Of a stretch of 64,000 nt of DNA, positions 27,940 to 36,621 are shown piece by piece (positions within the stretch are counted from its first letter, which is position 1; every line of letters starts with the position of its first letter). The DNA is from Arsenicicoccus piscis (GTDB lineage Bacteria > Actinomycetota > Actinomycetes > Actinomycetales > Dermatophilaceae). The DNA lies in the NCBI RefSeq assembly GCF_022568835.1, contig NZ_JAKZHV010000003.1:372001-436000 (forward strand), written 5' to 3'. The notes beneath the pieces are model-generated. The model saw only the letters and a list, made by a program, of their open reading frames with translations, was not told the origin of the DNA and did no database searches. The position numbers and the translations under genes were made by a program.

Positions 27940-28800
27940 GTGCCCGACCAGCAGCCCGACCAGCAGGCCCACCAGCAGGCCGATGCGCTCGCCGACCGCG
28001 TCGTCGCCTTCCACGGCGTCGGGGTGATGGGGGCGGCCGTGCTCGCGGCGCTGGTGGCGTCGGGACACCCCCCGGAGCAGGTCCTGGCGATCGACACCTA
28101 CCAGGCGGGCGTGGACGCCGTGGTCGAGCAGCACGGGGTGCGGGCGGCCACCGCGGCCGAGGCCGCGCAGCAGGCCGACGTGCACGTGCTCGCGGTCAAG
28201 CCGGCCGACGTGCCGGCCGTGCTGGCCACCCTGTCCGAGGCCGCCGGTCACGAGGGCCGCGACGCCGTCGTCGTGAGCGTGGCCGCAGGCGTCACCACGG
28301 CGGCGCTGGAGGCGGGGCTGCCGGACGGCATGGCCGTGGTGCGGGTCATGCCCAACACGCCGGCTGTGCTCGGGGCCGGGATGTCCGTCGTCAGTCGCGG
28401 CAGCGCGGCCGACGACGAATCCGTGCGCCTCGCCTGCGCGCTCCTCGGCACTGCGGGCGAGGTGCTCGAGCTCCCCGAGAAGCAGCTCGACGCGGTCACG
28501 GCGACCAGCGGCTCGGGCCCCGCCTACGTCTTCTATCTCGCTGAGGCGATGATCGAAGGCGCTGTCCTGCAAGGACTTTCACGCCCCGTAGCCCGTCAGC
28601 TCACCTTGCAGACGATCCTCGGGTCCGCGCGCATGCTGGTCGAGGGCGAGGACTCGCCGACCGTCCTGCGCGAGCGGGTGTCCTCGCCCGGCGGCACCAC
28701 CATGGCTGCCGTGGCGACCCTCGACGCGCACGCCACCCGTGCGGCCGTGGTCGACGCGATCCGCGCTGCGACCGAGCGCTCGGTCGAGCTGGGCGCGTGA
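27940..28800 (+). CDS. proC: Pyrroline-5-carboxylate reductase
   Basis: 286 residues; NAD(P)H-dependent last step of proline synthesis. Rossmann motif FHGVGVMGAAVLAAL, MPNTPAVLGAGM, and the signature SSPGGTTMAAV near the C-terminus. The N-terminus bears a Gln-rich extension of about 18 residues (DQQPDQQAHQQADA) absent from the family core. GAGGAG before GTG 27940 overlaps the proline dehydrogenase stop region, so the two are co-transcribed. Confidence 0.93.
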   Translation: MPDQQPDQQAHQQADALADRVVAFHGVGVMGAAVLAALVASGHPPEQVLAIDTYQAGVDAVVEQHGVRAATAAEAAQQADVHVLAVKPADVPAVLATLSEAAGHEGRDAVVVSVAAGVTTAALEAGLPDGMAVVRVMPNTPAVLGAGMSVVSRGSAADDESVRLACALLGTAGEVLELPEKQLDAVTATSGSGPAYVFYLAEAMIEGAVLQGLSRPVARQLTLQTILGSARMLVEGEDSPTVLRERVSSPGGTTMAAVATLDAHATRAAVVDAIRAATERSVELGA

Positions 28801-28930
28801 CCAAGGTTCGACCAACTTTCGACGCTACTACTCGTCCGCGAGGACGCCCGGAAACTCTCCAGGATCCCCTCGGCGCCGGACCCGTTCTCACCCGGTAGCC
28901 TCCCCGCAGGACCCATGAAAGGATGACCGC

Positions 28931-29486
28931 ATGAGCGACATCTCGGTGCGCGTGCTCACGGCTGACGACTGGCAGCTCTACAAGGCTCGCCGGCGCGGCC
29001 CTGGCCGACTCCCCTGAAGCGTTCGCCGCCAAGTACGACGACGAGGTCGCTTTCGACGACGAGGTGTGGCAGGACCGGATGGTGCGCGCCGCCCGGCTGC
29101 TCGCGGAGCGGGACGGCGAGGCCGTCGGGATCGCCAGCGTCCGCCCCCTCGAGGAGCGCCCGCTGGACGACGAGACCTACGCCGAGTTCTTCGGCATGTG
29201 GGTCGACCCCGCTCACCGCGGCGGTGGCGTGGGGGCCGCGCTCGTGCGGGCGGGGGCCGACCAGGCTCGGCACGAGCGCTGCACGCACCTGGCCTACTGG
29301 GTCGGCACCGACAACGGCCCGGCCGTCGCGTTCGCCAGCGCCTACGGCTTCCGCCCCACCGACTCGCGACGCCCGATGACCGTGCGTGGGGTGACCCCCT
29401 CGGACGAGAGCGAGGAGGAGACCATGATGGTGCTCTCGCTCGCGGAGGACCCGGGCGTGGTCGCCACCTCGGCCCTGCTGCACTGA
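28931..29486 (+). pseudogene. GNAT acetyltransferase, frameshifted near the N-terminus
   Basis: ATG 28931 has an AAAGGA ribosome site and encodes MSDISVRVLTADDWQLYKA before the frame runs into TGA 29015-29017. The expected continuation (LADSPEAFAAKYDDEVAF) is in another frame from about 28986 and stays open to 29486. It includes the acetyl-CoA loop WVDPAHRGGGVGAALV. One extra base (or two missing) near 28983-28986 explains this. A protein from GTG 29064 would lack the first strand and helix of the GNAT fold. Either a recent inactivation or a sequencing error. Confidence 0.85.
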
Positions 29487-29498
29487 CCGGCGCACCGC

Positions 29499-30776
29499 AT
29501 GCCGGACCCCTCGCCGTCGACCCCCGCAGCGGGGGTGCTGCCCCAGGACCAGAGCCAGGACCAGAACGGGGCCCAGACGCAGGACCAGACCACGAGCGTG
29601 GTGTGGGACCCGGCGTTCACGCGCTACAACTTCGGGCCCGGGCACCCCATGAGTCCGGTGCGGCTGGACCTCACGGCGCGGTTGTGCGAGGAGCTCGGTC
29701 TGTTCGCCCAGGACGACGTCGTGGTGGTGAACCCGCCGGTGGCCTCCGACGAGGAGCTCGCCACGGTCCACGACATGGGCTACGTCCAGGCGGTGCGGCA
29801 CGCCGGTGAGCACCCCGACGACGCCGACCAGCGCTTCGGCATCGGCACCGAGGACGACCCGGCGTTCGTGGGCATGCACGAGGCGTCGGCCCGCATCGTC
29901 GGTGGCACCCTCGCGGTGACGAAGGACGTGTGGACCGGCCGCGCGCGGCACGGCGTGAACTTCTGCGGCGGCATGCACCACGCGATGCCCGACCGGGCGG
30001 CCGGGTTCTGCATCTACAACGACGCCTCGGTGGCGATCGAGTGGCTGCTCGCCCAGGGCGTCGAGCGGATCGCCTACATCGACATCGACGTCCACCACGG
30101 CGACGGGGTCGAGCGGTGCCACTGGAACGACCCACGTGTCATGACCTGCTCGATCCACGAGACCGGCCGGGTGCTGTTCCCCGGCACCGGCTTCCCCGGT
30201 GACATCGGCGGCCCGGACGCGATGGGCACGGCCGTCAACGTCGCGCTGCCCCCGGGCACCGGCGACGCCGCCTGGCTGCGGGCCCTGCACGCCTCGATCG
30301 TCCCGCTCGTGCGGGCGTTCAACCCGCAGGTGCTGATCACCCAGCAGGGCTGCGACAGCCACTTCCAGGACCCGCTCGCGCACCTGGCCATCTCCGTCGA
30401 TGCCCAGCGCCAGGCGATGGAGGCCCTGCACCGGCTCTCGCACGAGCTGTGCGACGGCCGGTGGATCGCGCTCGGGGGAGGGGGCTACGAGGTCGTCGAG
30501 GTCGTGCCGCGCAGCTGGACCCACCTCACCGGCATCGCCAGCCACCACCCGATCCGGCTCGACACCGAGATCCCGCTGGCGTGGAACGCCTATGTCCGGG
30601 AGCGCTACGACGTGCCTGGTCCCACCGTGATGAACGACGGTGTCGCCGAGGGTGGCGTCGTGTGGTGGCGCGGGTGGGAGTCCGGCTACAACCCCGAGGA
30701 CCCGGTCGACCGGGCGGTGATGGCGACCCGCGAGGCGCTGTTCCCGCTCTACGGGCTGGACGTGTGGTTCGACTGA
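29499..30776 (+). CDS. acuC: AcuC-type histone deacetylase-family protein
   Basis: 425 residues of the arginase/deacetylase fold. Zinc and catalytic motifs are intact: NFCGGMHHAMPDRAAGFCIYND, YIDIDVHHGDGV, and GCDSHFQDPLAHL. In Bacillus AcuC deacetylates acetyl-CoA synthetase; a similar protein-lysine deacetylase role is likely. The first 33 residues are a Gln/Asp-rich low-complexity extension (QDQSQDQNGAQTQDQ). It begins 12 bases after the broken GNAT gene, hinting at a lost acetyltransferase-deacetylase pair. Confidence 0.9.
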   Translation: MPDPSPSTPAAGVLPQDQSQDQNGAQTQDQTTSVVWDPAFTRYNFGPGHPMSPVRLDLTARLCEELGLFAQDDVVVVNPPVASDEELATVHDMGYVQAVRHAGEHPDDADQRFGIGTEDDPAFVGMHEASARIVGGTLAVTKDVWTGRARHGVNFCGGMHHAMPDRAAGFCIYNDASVAIEWLLAQGVERIAYIDIDVHHGDGVERCHWNDPRVMTCSIHETGRVLFPGTGFPGDIGGPDAMGTAVNVALPPGTGDAAWLRALHASIVPLVRAFNPQVLITQQGCDSHFQDPLAHLAISVDAQRQAMEALHRLSHELCDGRWIALGGGGYEVVEVVPRSWTHLTGIASHHPIRLDTEIPLAWNAYVRERYDVPGPTVMNDGVAEGGVVWWRGWESGYNPEDPVDRAVMATREALFPLYGLDVWFD

Positions 30777-30958
30777 CGGATACCGCCAGTCGGGTGATCC
30801 TGCGGCGTGTCGCGTGGACAACCGGGTCGGAATTGCCTGAGTGACTGTTCAGGAGTCACACCGACCTCTACCGTTGCTCCAGACGCACGAAGGGCATCCG
30901 CTCGCCGCTCGGTGGGACACCGGCGAATCGACAGCGTCGGGACGAGCAGGAAGGCTCA

Positions 30959-31165
30959 GTGGCGATGGCGACGAACAAGGGGCTCGGTGACGTGCGGTTC
31001 TGCACCGTGGCCGAGGTGGCGGACCTCATGCGAGTGTCCAAGATGACGGTCTACCGGCTGGTGCACAGCGGTGAGCTGCCCGCCGTGCGGGTGGGCCGGT
31101 CCTACCGCGTCCCCGAGGACGCCGTGCACGACTACCTGCAGGGGTCGTTCGTCGAGACCGCTTGA
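30959..31165 (+). CDS. Small HTH (excisionase/MerR-like) DNA-binding protein
   Basis: 68 residues; winged-helix domain FCTVAEVADLMRVSKMTVYR followed by LVHSGELPAVRVGRSYRVPE. Close in shape to mycobacterial Rv0500A and its Streptomyces counterpart, always placed between proC and the bS22 gene. Likely a transcription factor; targets unknown. GGAAGG at 30949-30954 allows either GTG 30959 or ATG 30965 as start. A 182-base upstream region separates it from acuC. Confidence 0.85.
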   Translation: MAMATNKGLGDVRFCTVAEVADLMRVSKMTVYRLVHSGELPAVRVGRSYRVPEDAVHDYLQGSFVETA

Positions 31166-31208
31166 CCGCTTCTGGCCGGCCGAGCGACGGTGCAGCGGCC
31201 CGACCGAG

Positions 31209-31238
31209 TTGGGGGCCGGGCGACCCGGACGGTAGGCT
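31209..31238 (+). promoter_or_regulatory. Promoter of the bS22 gene
   Basis: TTGGGG (31209-31214) and TAGGCT (31233-31238) with an 18-bp spacer. Transcription would start about 30 bases before ATG 31280, leaving a short leader with AGAAGGAA as ribosome site. Confidence 0.55.
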
Positions 31239-31279
31239 GGGCGGGATTGACGGTTTGACCTCCACCAGAAGGAACACCC

Positions 31280-31378
31280 ATGGGTTCTGTGATCAAGAAG
31301 CGCCGCAAGCGGATGGCGAAGAAGAAGCACCGCAAGTTGCTGCGCAAGACGCGTCACCAGCGTCGTAACAAGAAGTAG
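31280..31378 (+). CDS. Ribosomal protein bS22 / AURKAIP1-COX24 mini-protein
   Basis: 32 residues, almost half Lys/Arg: MGSVIKKRRKRMAKK followed by KHRKLLRKTRHQRRNKK. It matches the tiny actinobacterial protein between the HTH gene and galE (Rv0500B), found in mycobacterial 30S structures as bS22. Its AURKAIP1/COX24 motif is shared with mitochondrial mS38. A clear promoter and AGAAGGAA ribosome site (31267-31274) support expression. Confidence 0.9.
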   Translation: MGSVIKKRRKRMAKKKHRKLLRKTRHQRRNKK

Positions 31379-31494
31379 CCTCGGTAGGCCGTCGCGGCCA
31401 CCGATCCGCTGCGCCGAGCCTCGGGCCCCGATGGGGTGCGGGGCTCGAGTCGTCCAGCACCCTGCACCACCTCTGCACACCGGAAGGGGCGCCC

Positions 31495-32562
31495 GTGGCG
31501 AACGTCGTGCTGGTCACCGGGGTGTCCCGCCTGCTCGGTGGCCTGGTCGCCCGGGAGCTCGCGCGCCGCGAGGACGTCGGGCGGGTCATCGGCATCGACG
31601 TCGTGCCCCCGCGGCGTGACCTGTCGCCGATGGAGTTCGTGCGCGCCGACATCCGCAACCCGGTGATCGCCAAGATCGTCGACCGCTACGGCGTCGACAC
31701 CGTCGTGCACGCCGGCGTTATCGCCACCCCGGTCGCCGCTGGCGGACGCTCCTCGCAGAAGGAGATCAACGTCATCGGCACCATGCAGCTGCTCGCTGCC
31801 TGCCAGAAGTCCGAGACGGTGCAGCGGCTGGTCGTGAAGTCCACAGGGGCGATCTACGGGGCAGCGGCGGCGGACCCCGCCGCCTTCGTCGAGACGCACG
31901 CGCCCACCCGTCACCCCGAGGTCGGTTTCGCCCGCGACTCGATCGAGGTCGAGGGCTACGTGCGCGGGCTCGCCCGGCGCCGGCCCGACCTGGAGGTCAG
32001 CGTGCTGCGACTGGCCAACGTCGTCGGGCCGACGATCTCGACCGCGCTGACCGACTACTTCAGCCTGCCGGTCCTGCCGGTCCCACTGGGCTACGACGGC
32101 CGCCTGCAGTTCCTGCACGAGCAGGATGCGGTCGCCTCGATCGTGCACGCCGCCGTCGGCGACCGCGCCCAGATCGTCGGCGTCACCAACGTCGCCGGCG
32201 ACGGGGTGATCACCGTCGCGCAGGCCGGCCGGTTCGTGCGCCGTCCGCTGCTGCCGGTGCCGCTCGGCAGCGAGGGTCTGTGGGTGCGCGGCTACCACCT
32301 GAGCGGGATGGCGGAGCTGCACAGCGGCACCTTCAAGCAGCTCGCCTACGGCCGGGTCCTCGACACCGACCGGATGCGCACGGTGCTCGGTTTCGAGCCC
32401 CGCTGGACGACCCGCGAGGCGTTCCGGTCGTTCGCGGCCACCGCCGGTCTCACCCTCCCGGGGGTGGACCTGGCCGGCTCTGGCCTGCGCCGACTGCGCA
32501 CCACCACGAGCGCGATGGGCCTCGGGTCCGACGTCACCACCACCCCAGGAGGCCGCGGATGA
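31495..32562 (+). CDS. NAD-dependent epimerase/dehydratase (SDR, GalE2-like)
   Basis: 355 residues, extended SDR fold. The nucleotide-binding turn reads VTGVSRLLGGLVAREL, a variant of GxxGxxG; VHAGVIATPVAAGG and STGAIYGAAA (catalytic Ser) follow. The usual YxxxK is not obvious: the position reads VGFARDSIEVEGY. Catalysis may be altered. Positional orthologue of mycobacterial galE2 (Rv0501). Co-translated with the acyltransferase gene (ATGA). Confidence 0.8.
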   Translation: MANVVLVTGVSRLLGGLVARELARREDVGRVIGIDVVPPRRDLSPMEFVRADIRNPVIAKIVDRYGVDTVVHAGVIATPVAAGGRSSQKEINVIGTMQLLAACQKSETVQRLVVKSTGAIYGAAAADPAAFVETHAPTRHPEVGFARDSIEVEGYVRGLARRRPDLEVSVLRLANVVGPTISTALTDYFSLPVLPVPLGYDGRLQFLHEQDAVASIVHAAVGDRAQIVGVTNVAGDGVITVAQAGRFVRRPLLPVPLGSEGLWVRGYHLSGMAELHSGTFKQLAYGRVLDTDRMRTVLGFEPRWTTREAFRSFAATAGLTLPGVDLAGSGLRRLRTTTSAMGLGSDVTTTPGGRG

Positions 32563-33638
32563 GCGACGCCGCCCCGACCCCGCGGCACCGCCCACGCCCG
32601 GTCGTCGTGCCCATGACCCCGAGCCGGCTCGAGGTGCCCTCGCAGCCGGGGGACGTGGAGCAGCTCGAGGCGGTGGAGCAGCTGGAGGACACCACGTCGA
32701 CGACCTCGGGCGGGGTCGAGGACGGCCTCGAGGACGTCGTCGACGCCCTCGTCGACGTGCTGCGGGCGACCGCCCGGCTCGCCGGCCTCTCCGGCGAGCA
32801 GCTCGAGGAGCAGGTCGCGGCGACGCTCGGTTTCCTCACCCGGCGCGTCAGCGGCGACTACGAGGTCGACCTGTTCGGCTTCGACGCGGACTTCACCGAG
32901 CACGTCTACCTCCCGCTGGTGCGGCCGCTCTACCGGCGCTGGTTCCGGGTCGACGTGACGGGGATCGAGCACATCCCCGCCGAGGGCGGCGCGCTGATCG
33001 TGTCGAACCACTCGGGGACGATGCCGTGGGACTCGCTGATGACCCTGGTCGCCGTGCACGACGAGCACCCCCAGCGACGGCACCTGCGCATGCTCGGGGC
33101 CGACCTGGTGTTCCGCACCCCGATCCTCGCCGACCTCTCCCGCAAGGTCGGCACGACGGTGGCGGCCACCTACGACGCCGAGCAGCTCCTCGGGCGCGGG
33201 GAGATCGTCGGCGTCTGGCCCGAGGGTTTCAAGGGCGTCGGCAAGCCGTTCAGCGAGCGCTATCGGCTGCAGCGGTTCGGCCGTGGCGGGTTCGTGTCGG
33301 CCGCGCTGCGGGCCGGTGTGCCGATCATCCCGTGCTCGGTCGTCGGCGCCGAGGAGATCCACCCCATGCTCGGGAACGCCGGCGCGATCGCCAAGCTGCT
33401 CGGCTTCCCCTACTTCCCCCTGACCCCCACGTTCCCGTGGCTCGGCCTGCTCGGCGCGGTGCCCCTGCCCACCAAGTGGACGATCGAGTTCGGCGCACCC
33501 ATCCCCACCGACGGCTACCCGCAGGGAGCGGCCGAGGACCCGATGCTCGTGATGGACCTGACCGACCAGGTGCGCGAGACCATCCAGCAGACGCTGCACC
33601 AGATGCTCATGCGGCGCCGCTCCGTCTTCCTCGGGTAG
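32559..33638 (+). CDS. Lysophospholipid acyltransferase-family protein
   Basis: 359 residues. The LPLAT catalytic block SNHSGTMPWD (His and Asp) and the acyl-acceptor motif VGVWPEGFKGVGKPF, RFGRGGFV resemble the DGAT/MGAT-like LPLAT branch rather than classical PlsC. An N-terminal acidic region of about 100 residues precedes the domain (EQLEAVEQLEDTTST). Positional orthologue of Rv0502. Overlaps the SDR gene by ATGA. Confidence 0.87.
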   Translation: MSDAAPTPRHRPRPVVVPMTPSRLEVPSQPGDVEQLEAVEQLEDTTSTTSGGVEDGLEDVVDALVDVLRATARLAGLSGEQLEEQVAATLGFLTRRVSGDYEVDLFGFDADFTEHVYLPLVRPLYRRWFRVDVTGIEHIPAEGGALIVSNHSGTMPWDSLMTLVAVHDEHPQRRHLRMLGADLVFRTPILADLSRKVGTTVAATYDAEQLLGRGEIVGVWPEGFKGVGKPFSERYRLQRFGRGGFVSAALRAGVPIIPCSVVGAEEIHPMLGNAGAIAKLLGFPYFPLTPTFPWLGLLGAVPLPTKWTIEFGAPIPTDGYPQGAAEDPMLVMDLTDQVRETIQQTLHQMLMRRRSVFLG

Positions 33639-33680
33639 ACCCCTCGCCGCCGAGCGGGCCCGGTCACCGAGCGTGCCTGG

Positions 33681-35267
33681 TCACCGACCGGGGGTCGGCC
33701 TGGGCGCGGTCGTCGGCTTGGCCGTCGGCTTGGTCGTTCCGGCGCGGACGGCTGCCACGGCTGGGTGCGGGACGGCTCGACGGGCCGCAGGGCGACCCGG
33801 GTCGTCGCAGGTGCCGTGCTCGTTGCACCACTTCGTCGCTGTCGGCGAGGGCGTGGGCGTCACGCTGGGGGATGTCGGCGTGGGCGTGGGGCTGGACGAC
33901 GTCGACGTCGGCTCGGGCACCCGCTCCGGGTCGGAGCCCTCGACACCGATGACCACCGACCCGCCGCCGGGCAGCGGCACCACGACAGGCGGCATGGTGG
34001 GTGGCGGCGGGACCGGCGTCGGTGACGACGGCCTGGGCAGCACCCAGGTCGGGTCGGGCCAGCGCGTGATGGGTCCGGTGCGCGTGGGCCGGCTGCGGGT
34101 GGGGGCGGTGGGCTCGGGTGACCGAGCCTCGGTCGTGGTTGCCGACGTCGGGAGCGTGGTCGGGCGCGGCCTCGTGGGGGTGCGCGTCTGCTCCGGGGCG
34201 CGCGGCACCGTCGGACGCGGCACGCGGGACGTGGCCGCTGGTGCCGGTGCTGGTGGCAGCGCCGCCGTGGTTGGCGCCGCCGGAGGCGTCTGGCTGGGCG
34301 CCGGCGCGCTGGAGACGCTCGCGGTAGGCGTGGCTGTGGGGTTGGCGGGGCTGGTCGCGCTCGGCGTGGGCGTGCCGAGCGGTGCCACGCCCGCGCACCC
34401 CGCCCCGCACGCGACCAGCTTGGCGTTCAGTGTGGTCCTGCCTGCGGCGACCGTGGCGGCGAGCTGGTTCAGCGACGAGAGCGTGTCGGCTGGGAGTCTT
34501 GTGCGCAGCGTGGCGAGCTGAGGCTCTACCCAGACGGTGAAGTCGCGCACCGGAGCGAGGTCGTCCGGCGAGCGAGACTCCTCGAACGCCTCGAAGAGCT
34601 TGCTCTCACCGACGGACACGGCGGAGGCGGCATTCTGCAGGGACTCCCGGATGGCGTCGGTGTCGAGCTGCGAGCGGTCCGCCAGCGTGCCGGTGTCGGT
34701 GACGTGCTCGCGGGCCTGGCCGAGCAGGACGCGGCCCTGCGCGGCGGTGGACCCGGCCAGCTGCACCTGAGCCCCGTCGACGACCTGGCGCACGCCGTAG
34801 AGCGCGTCGCCGGGCAGCGCGCTCTGCGAGGCCACCCCCACGGCGGTCGTCGCGACGACGACGCCCGCGGCGGCGCCGAGCAGCGATCGGGGCACGCGGC
34901 GCGGGAACGCGATGACCTTGGCACCCGATGCAGGGGCCGGCGTGGACCCGGGCGCAGGGGGCGGGTCAGCGGGGTCGACGCGGTCAGCCGACGGCTGCTC
35001 GGCGGTCGGGCGGTCCGCGTGCCGCTGCGGCGGGGTGGGCACCTGGCCGGCGGCGAGCTGCGCGGCCATGGTCTTCAGGGCCGAGCCGAGCGAGGCGACG
35101 AAGCCGGGGTCGGGAGCGGGGACGGGCAGCGTCTCGACCGACCGCGCCGTGTTCATCAGCGCGGTCATCTCGGGGGTCGGGGCAGGGCTGACCGGCCCGC
35201 CGGCGAGGGCAGCCTCGAAGGCTTCTGCCTCTCCAGGGGTCACCAGATCGAGGTCAGGCAAGGGCAC
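33681..35267 (-). CDS. DUF5667 membrane protein, probable anti-sigma (RsbN-like)
   Basis: 528 residues: a cytoplasmic N-terminus of about 120 residues, a single membrane segment (SLLGAAAGVVVATTAVGVA), then DUF5667 (ALPGDALYGVRQVVDGAQVQLAG) and a very long Pro/Thr/Ser-rich exposed tail of about 240 residues. It follows an ECF sigma gene of BldN type on the same strand; in Streptomyces bldN is followed by its membrane anti-sigma RsbN, so the same role is inferred. The repetitive tail is much longer than I would expect and may span the cell wall. Confidence 0.75.
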   Translation of the reverse strand: MPLPDLDLVTPGEAEAFEAALAGGPVSPAPTPEMTALMNTARSVETLPVPAPDPGFVASLGSALKTMAAQLAAGQVPTPPQRHADRPTAEQPSADRVDPADPPPAPGSTPAPASGAKVIAFPRRVPRSLLGAAAGVVVATTAVGVASQSALPGDALYGVRQVVDGAQVQLAGSTAAQGRVLLGQAREHVTDTGTLADRSQLDTDAIRESLQNAASAVSVGESKLFEAFEESRSPDDLAPVRDFTVWVEPQLATLRTRLPADTLSSLNQLAATVAAGRTTLNAKLVACGAGCAGVAPLGTPTPSATSPANPTATPTASVSSAPAPSQTPPAAPTTAALPPAPAPAATSRVPRPTVPRAPEQTRTPTRPRPTTLPTSATTTEARSPEPTAPTRSRPTRTGPITRWPDPTWVLPRPSSPTPVPPPPTMPPVVVPLPGGGSVVIGVEGSDPERVPEPTSTSSSPTPTPTSPSVTPTPSPTATKWCNEHGTCDDPGRPAARRAVPHPAVAAVRAGTTKPTAKPTTAPRPTPGR

Positions 35268-35368
35268 ACCCCCCTTCGTGCAGTCGACCGATCCACAGAC
35301 ATGTCACCGTGCTCAACGAGCCAGGCCGGCTCGGGTTACGGCTCCGTAGCCACGTTCTTGAGCAGCGG

Positions 35369-36097
35369 TCACAAGGTCTCTCCCTCGAGGGCCCGCTGCA
35401 GCGACCGGACCGCGCGCAGCTGCAGCTGCTTGACGGCGTTCTCCTTCTTGCCGAGGACCACCGCGGTCTCGGCGATCGAGAGGCCGTCGATGAAGCGCAG
35501 CACCACGCACTCGGCCTGCTCGGGCTTCAGCGCCTTGACCGCCTCGAGGAGGCGCTCGTCGCGGATCCGGTCCAGGACCTCGCCCTCGGGGGCGTCGACC
35601 TGCTGGTCGGCGTCGAGCATGTCCGCCGTCGTGACCTCCATGCGGAACTTCGCCGACTTGGTGTGGTCGTTGACGACGTTGCGCGCGATGGTGACGAACC
35701 AGGCGGCGATGTCCTTGCCCTGCCAGGTGAAGGTCCCGATGTTGCGCAGCGCCTTGACGAAGGTGTCGCTGGTCAGGTCCTGGGCCGTGTGGACCTGCCC
35801 GACCCGCACGAAGATGTAGCGGTAGACCACCTCGACATAGCGCTCGTAGAGCTGGCCGAACGCCTCCGGGTCGCCGCGCTGGGCGAGGGTGATCAGGGCC
35901 TGCAGGCGTGCTGCCTCGTCGGGGGAGAGCGACCCGCGAGGGCCGTCGGGGGAGGCCCCCGCCGGGCCTCCGGACACCGCGGACCACAGCACCGTCAGGT
36001 CGAGACGGGGCGGTCCGTGCAGCCCGCCAGGCAGCCCTGGCCGGGCGAGTCCCGCCGGGACCGGGTGGGCCGCGGCGAGGTCCCAGGACGACGACAT
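35369..36097 (-). CDS. ECF sigma factor, BldN-like
   Basis: 242 residues: region 2 (GDPEAFGQLYERYVEVVYRYIFVRV..DLTSDTFVKAL) and region 4 (ALKPEQAECVVLRFIDGLSIAETA..KKENAVKQLQLRAVRSLQ) are complete. About 65 extra residues precede region 2, Pro/Gly-rich; BldN of Streptomyces also has an N-terminal extension that is removed by proteolysis. Lies between the glutaredoxin/rex genes and its presumed membrane anti-sigma, as in Streptomyces. GATAAT on the minus strand (36211-36216) is a candidate -10. Confidence 0.85.
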   Translation of the reverse strand: MSSSWDLAAAHPVPAGLARPGLPGGLHGPPRLDLTVLWSAVSGGPAGASPDGPRGSLSPDEAARLQALITLAQRGDPEAFGQLYERYVEVVYRYIFVRVGQVHTAQDLTSDTFVKALRNIGTFTWQGKDIAAWFVTIARNVVNDHTKSAKFRMEVTTADMLDADQQVDAPEGEVLDRIRDERLLEAVKALKPEQAECVVLRFIDGLSIAETAVVLGKKENAVKQLQLRAVRSLQRALEGETL

Positions 36098-36262
36098 GGC
36101 GCCCCGTCGAGCCGACGTGGCGCCACTGACGAACCGGGCGAGGAGAGCGCTCGCCCAGGTTGAGGGCCGACTGATGAGGAGTGCTCCTCCCAGGATGGTT
36201 CGGAACCGTCATTATCAACCGTTGTCCATACTTTTCGCGACAGCGGCGGGGCGTGTGAGCGC

Positions 36263-36268
36263 TACAGT
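36263..36268 (+). promoter_or_regulatory. -10 box of the glutaredoxin-like gene
   Basis: TACAGT, 7 bases before ATG 36276 (leaderless layout); fixes the start inside a longer open frame. Confidence 0.55.
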
Positions 36269-36275
36269 CGCTGCG

Positions 36276-36566
36276 ATGACCACTCCCGCACCGCTGGCCG
36301 CTCCGAGCGACGACGCGCTCGACCCCGACGCCCGGCTCGTGCTGGTGGGCAAGCCCGGCTGCCACCTGTGCGACGACGCCCGCGTCGTGGTCGAGCGCGT
36401 GTGCGGCGAGCTCGGGGTGCGCTGGCAGGAGCGCTCGACCCTAGAGGACATCACCCTCGAGATGGCGTACTGGGAGTACATCCCGGTCGTGTTCGTGGAC
36501 GGCCGTGAGCACGCGCGCTGGTTCGTGGACGAGGCGGCTCTGCGCAAGGCGTTGACCCGGTCATGA
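36276..36566 (+). CDS. Glutaredoxin-like (DUF836) protein
   Basis: 96 residues with the redox-active CxxC in GKPGCHLCDDA and the cis-Pro strand YIPVVFVDG. Thioredoxin-fold disulfide reductase of the short actinobacterial type found upstream of rex/hemA (Rv0508 position). Partner proteins unknown. It ends about 40 bases before the Rex operator. Confidence 0.85.
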   Translation: MTTPAPLAAPSDDALDPDARLVLVGKPGCHLCDDARVVVERVCGELGVRWQERSTLEDITLEMAYWEYIPVVFVDGREHARWFVDEAALRKALTRS

Positions 36567-36603
36567 GCACCTGTCGAGCACCTGACAGCCGCAGCAGAGG
36601 ACT

Positions 36604-36621
36604 TTGTGCGGTTCTTCACGA
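36604..36621 (+). promoter_or_regulatory. Rex operator (ROP) in the rex promoter
   Basis: TTGTGCG-GTTC-TTCACGA matches the Rex consensus TTGTGAANNNNTTCACAA at 11 of 14 defined positions with exact spacing. It ends 5 bases before TAACCT (36627-36632), a -10 for rex, so bound Rex would block the promoter: NADH/NAD+-responsive autoregulation of rex-hemACD. Confidence 0.8.
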
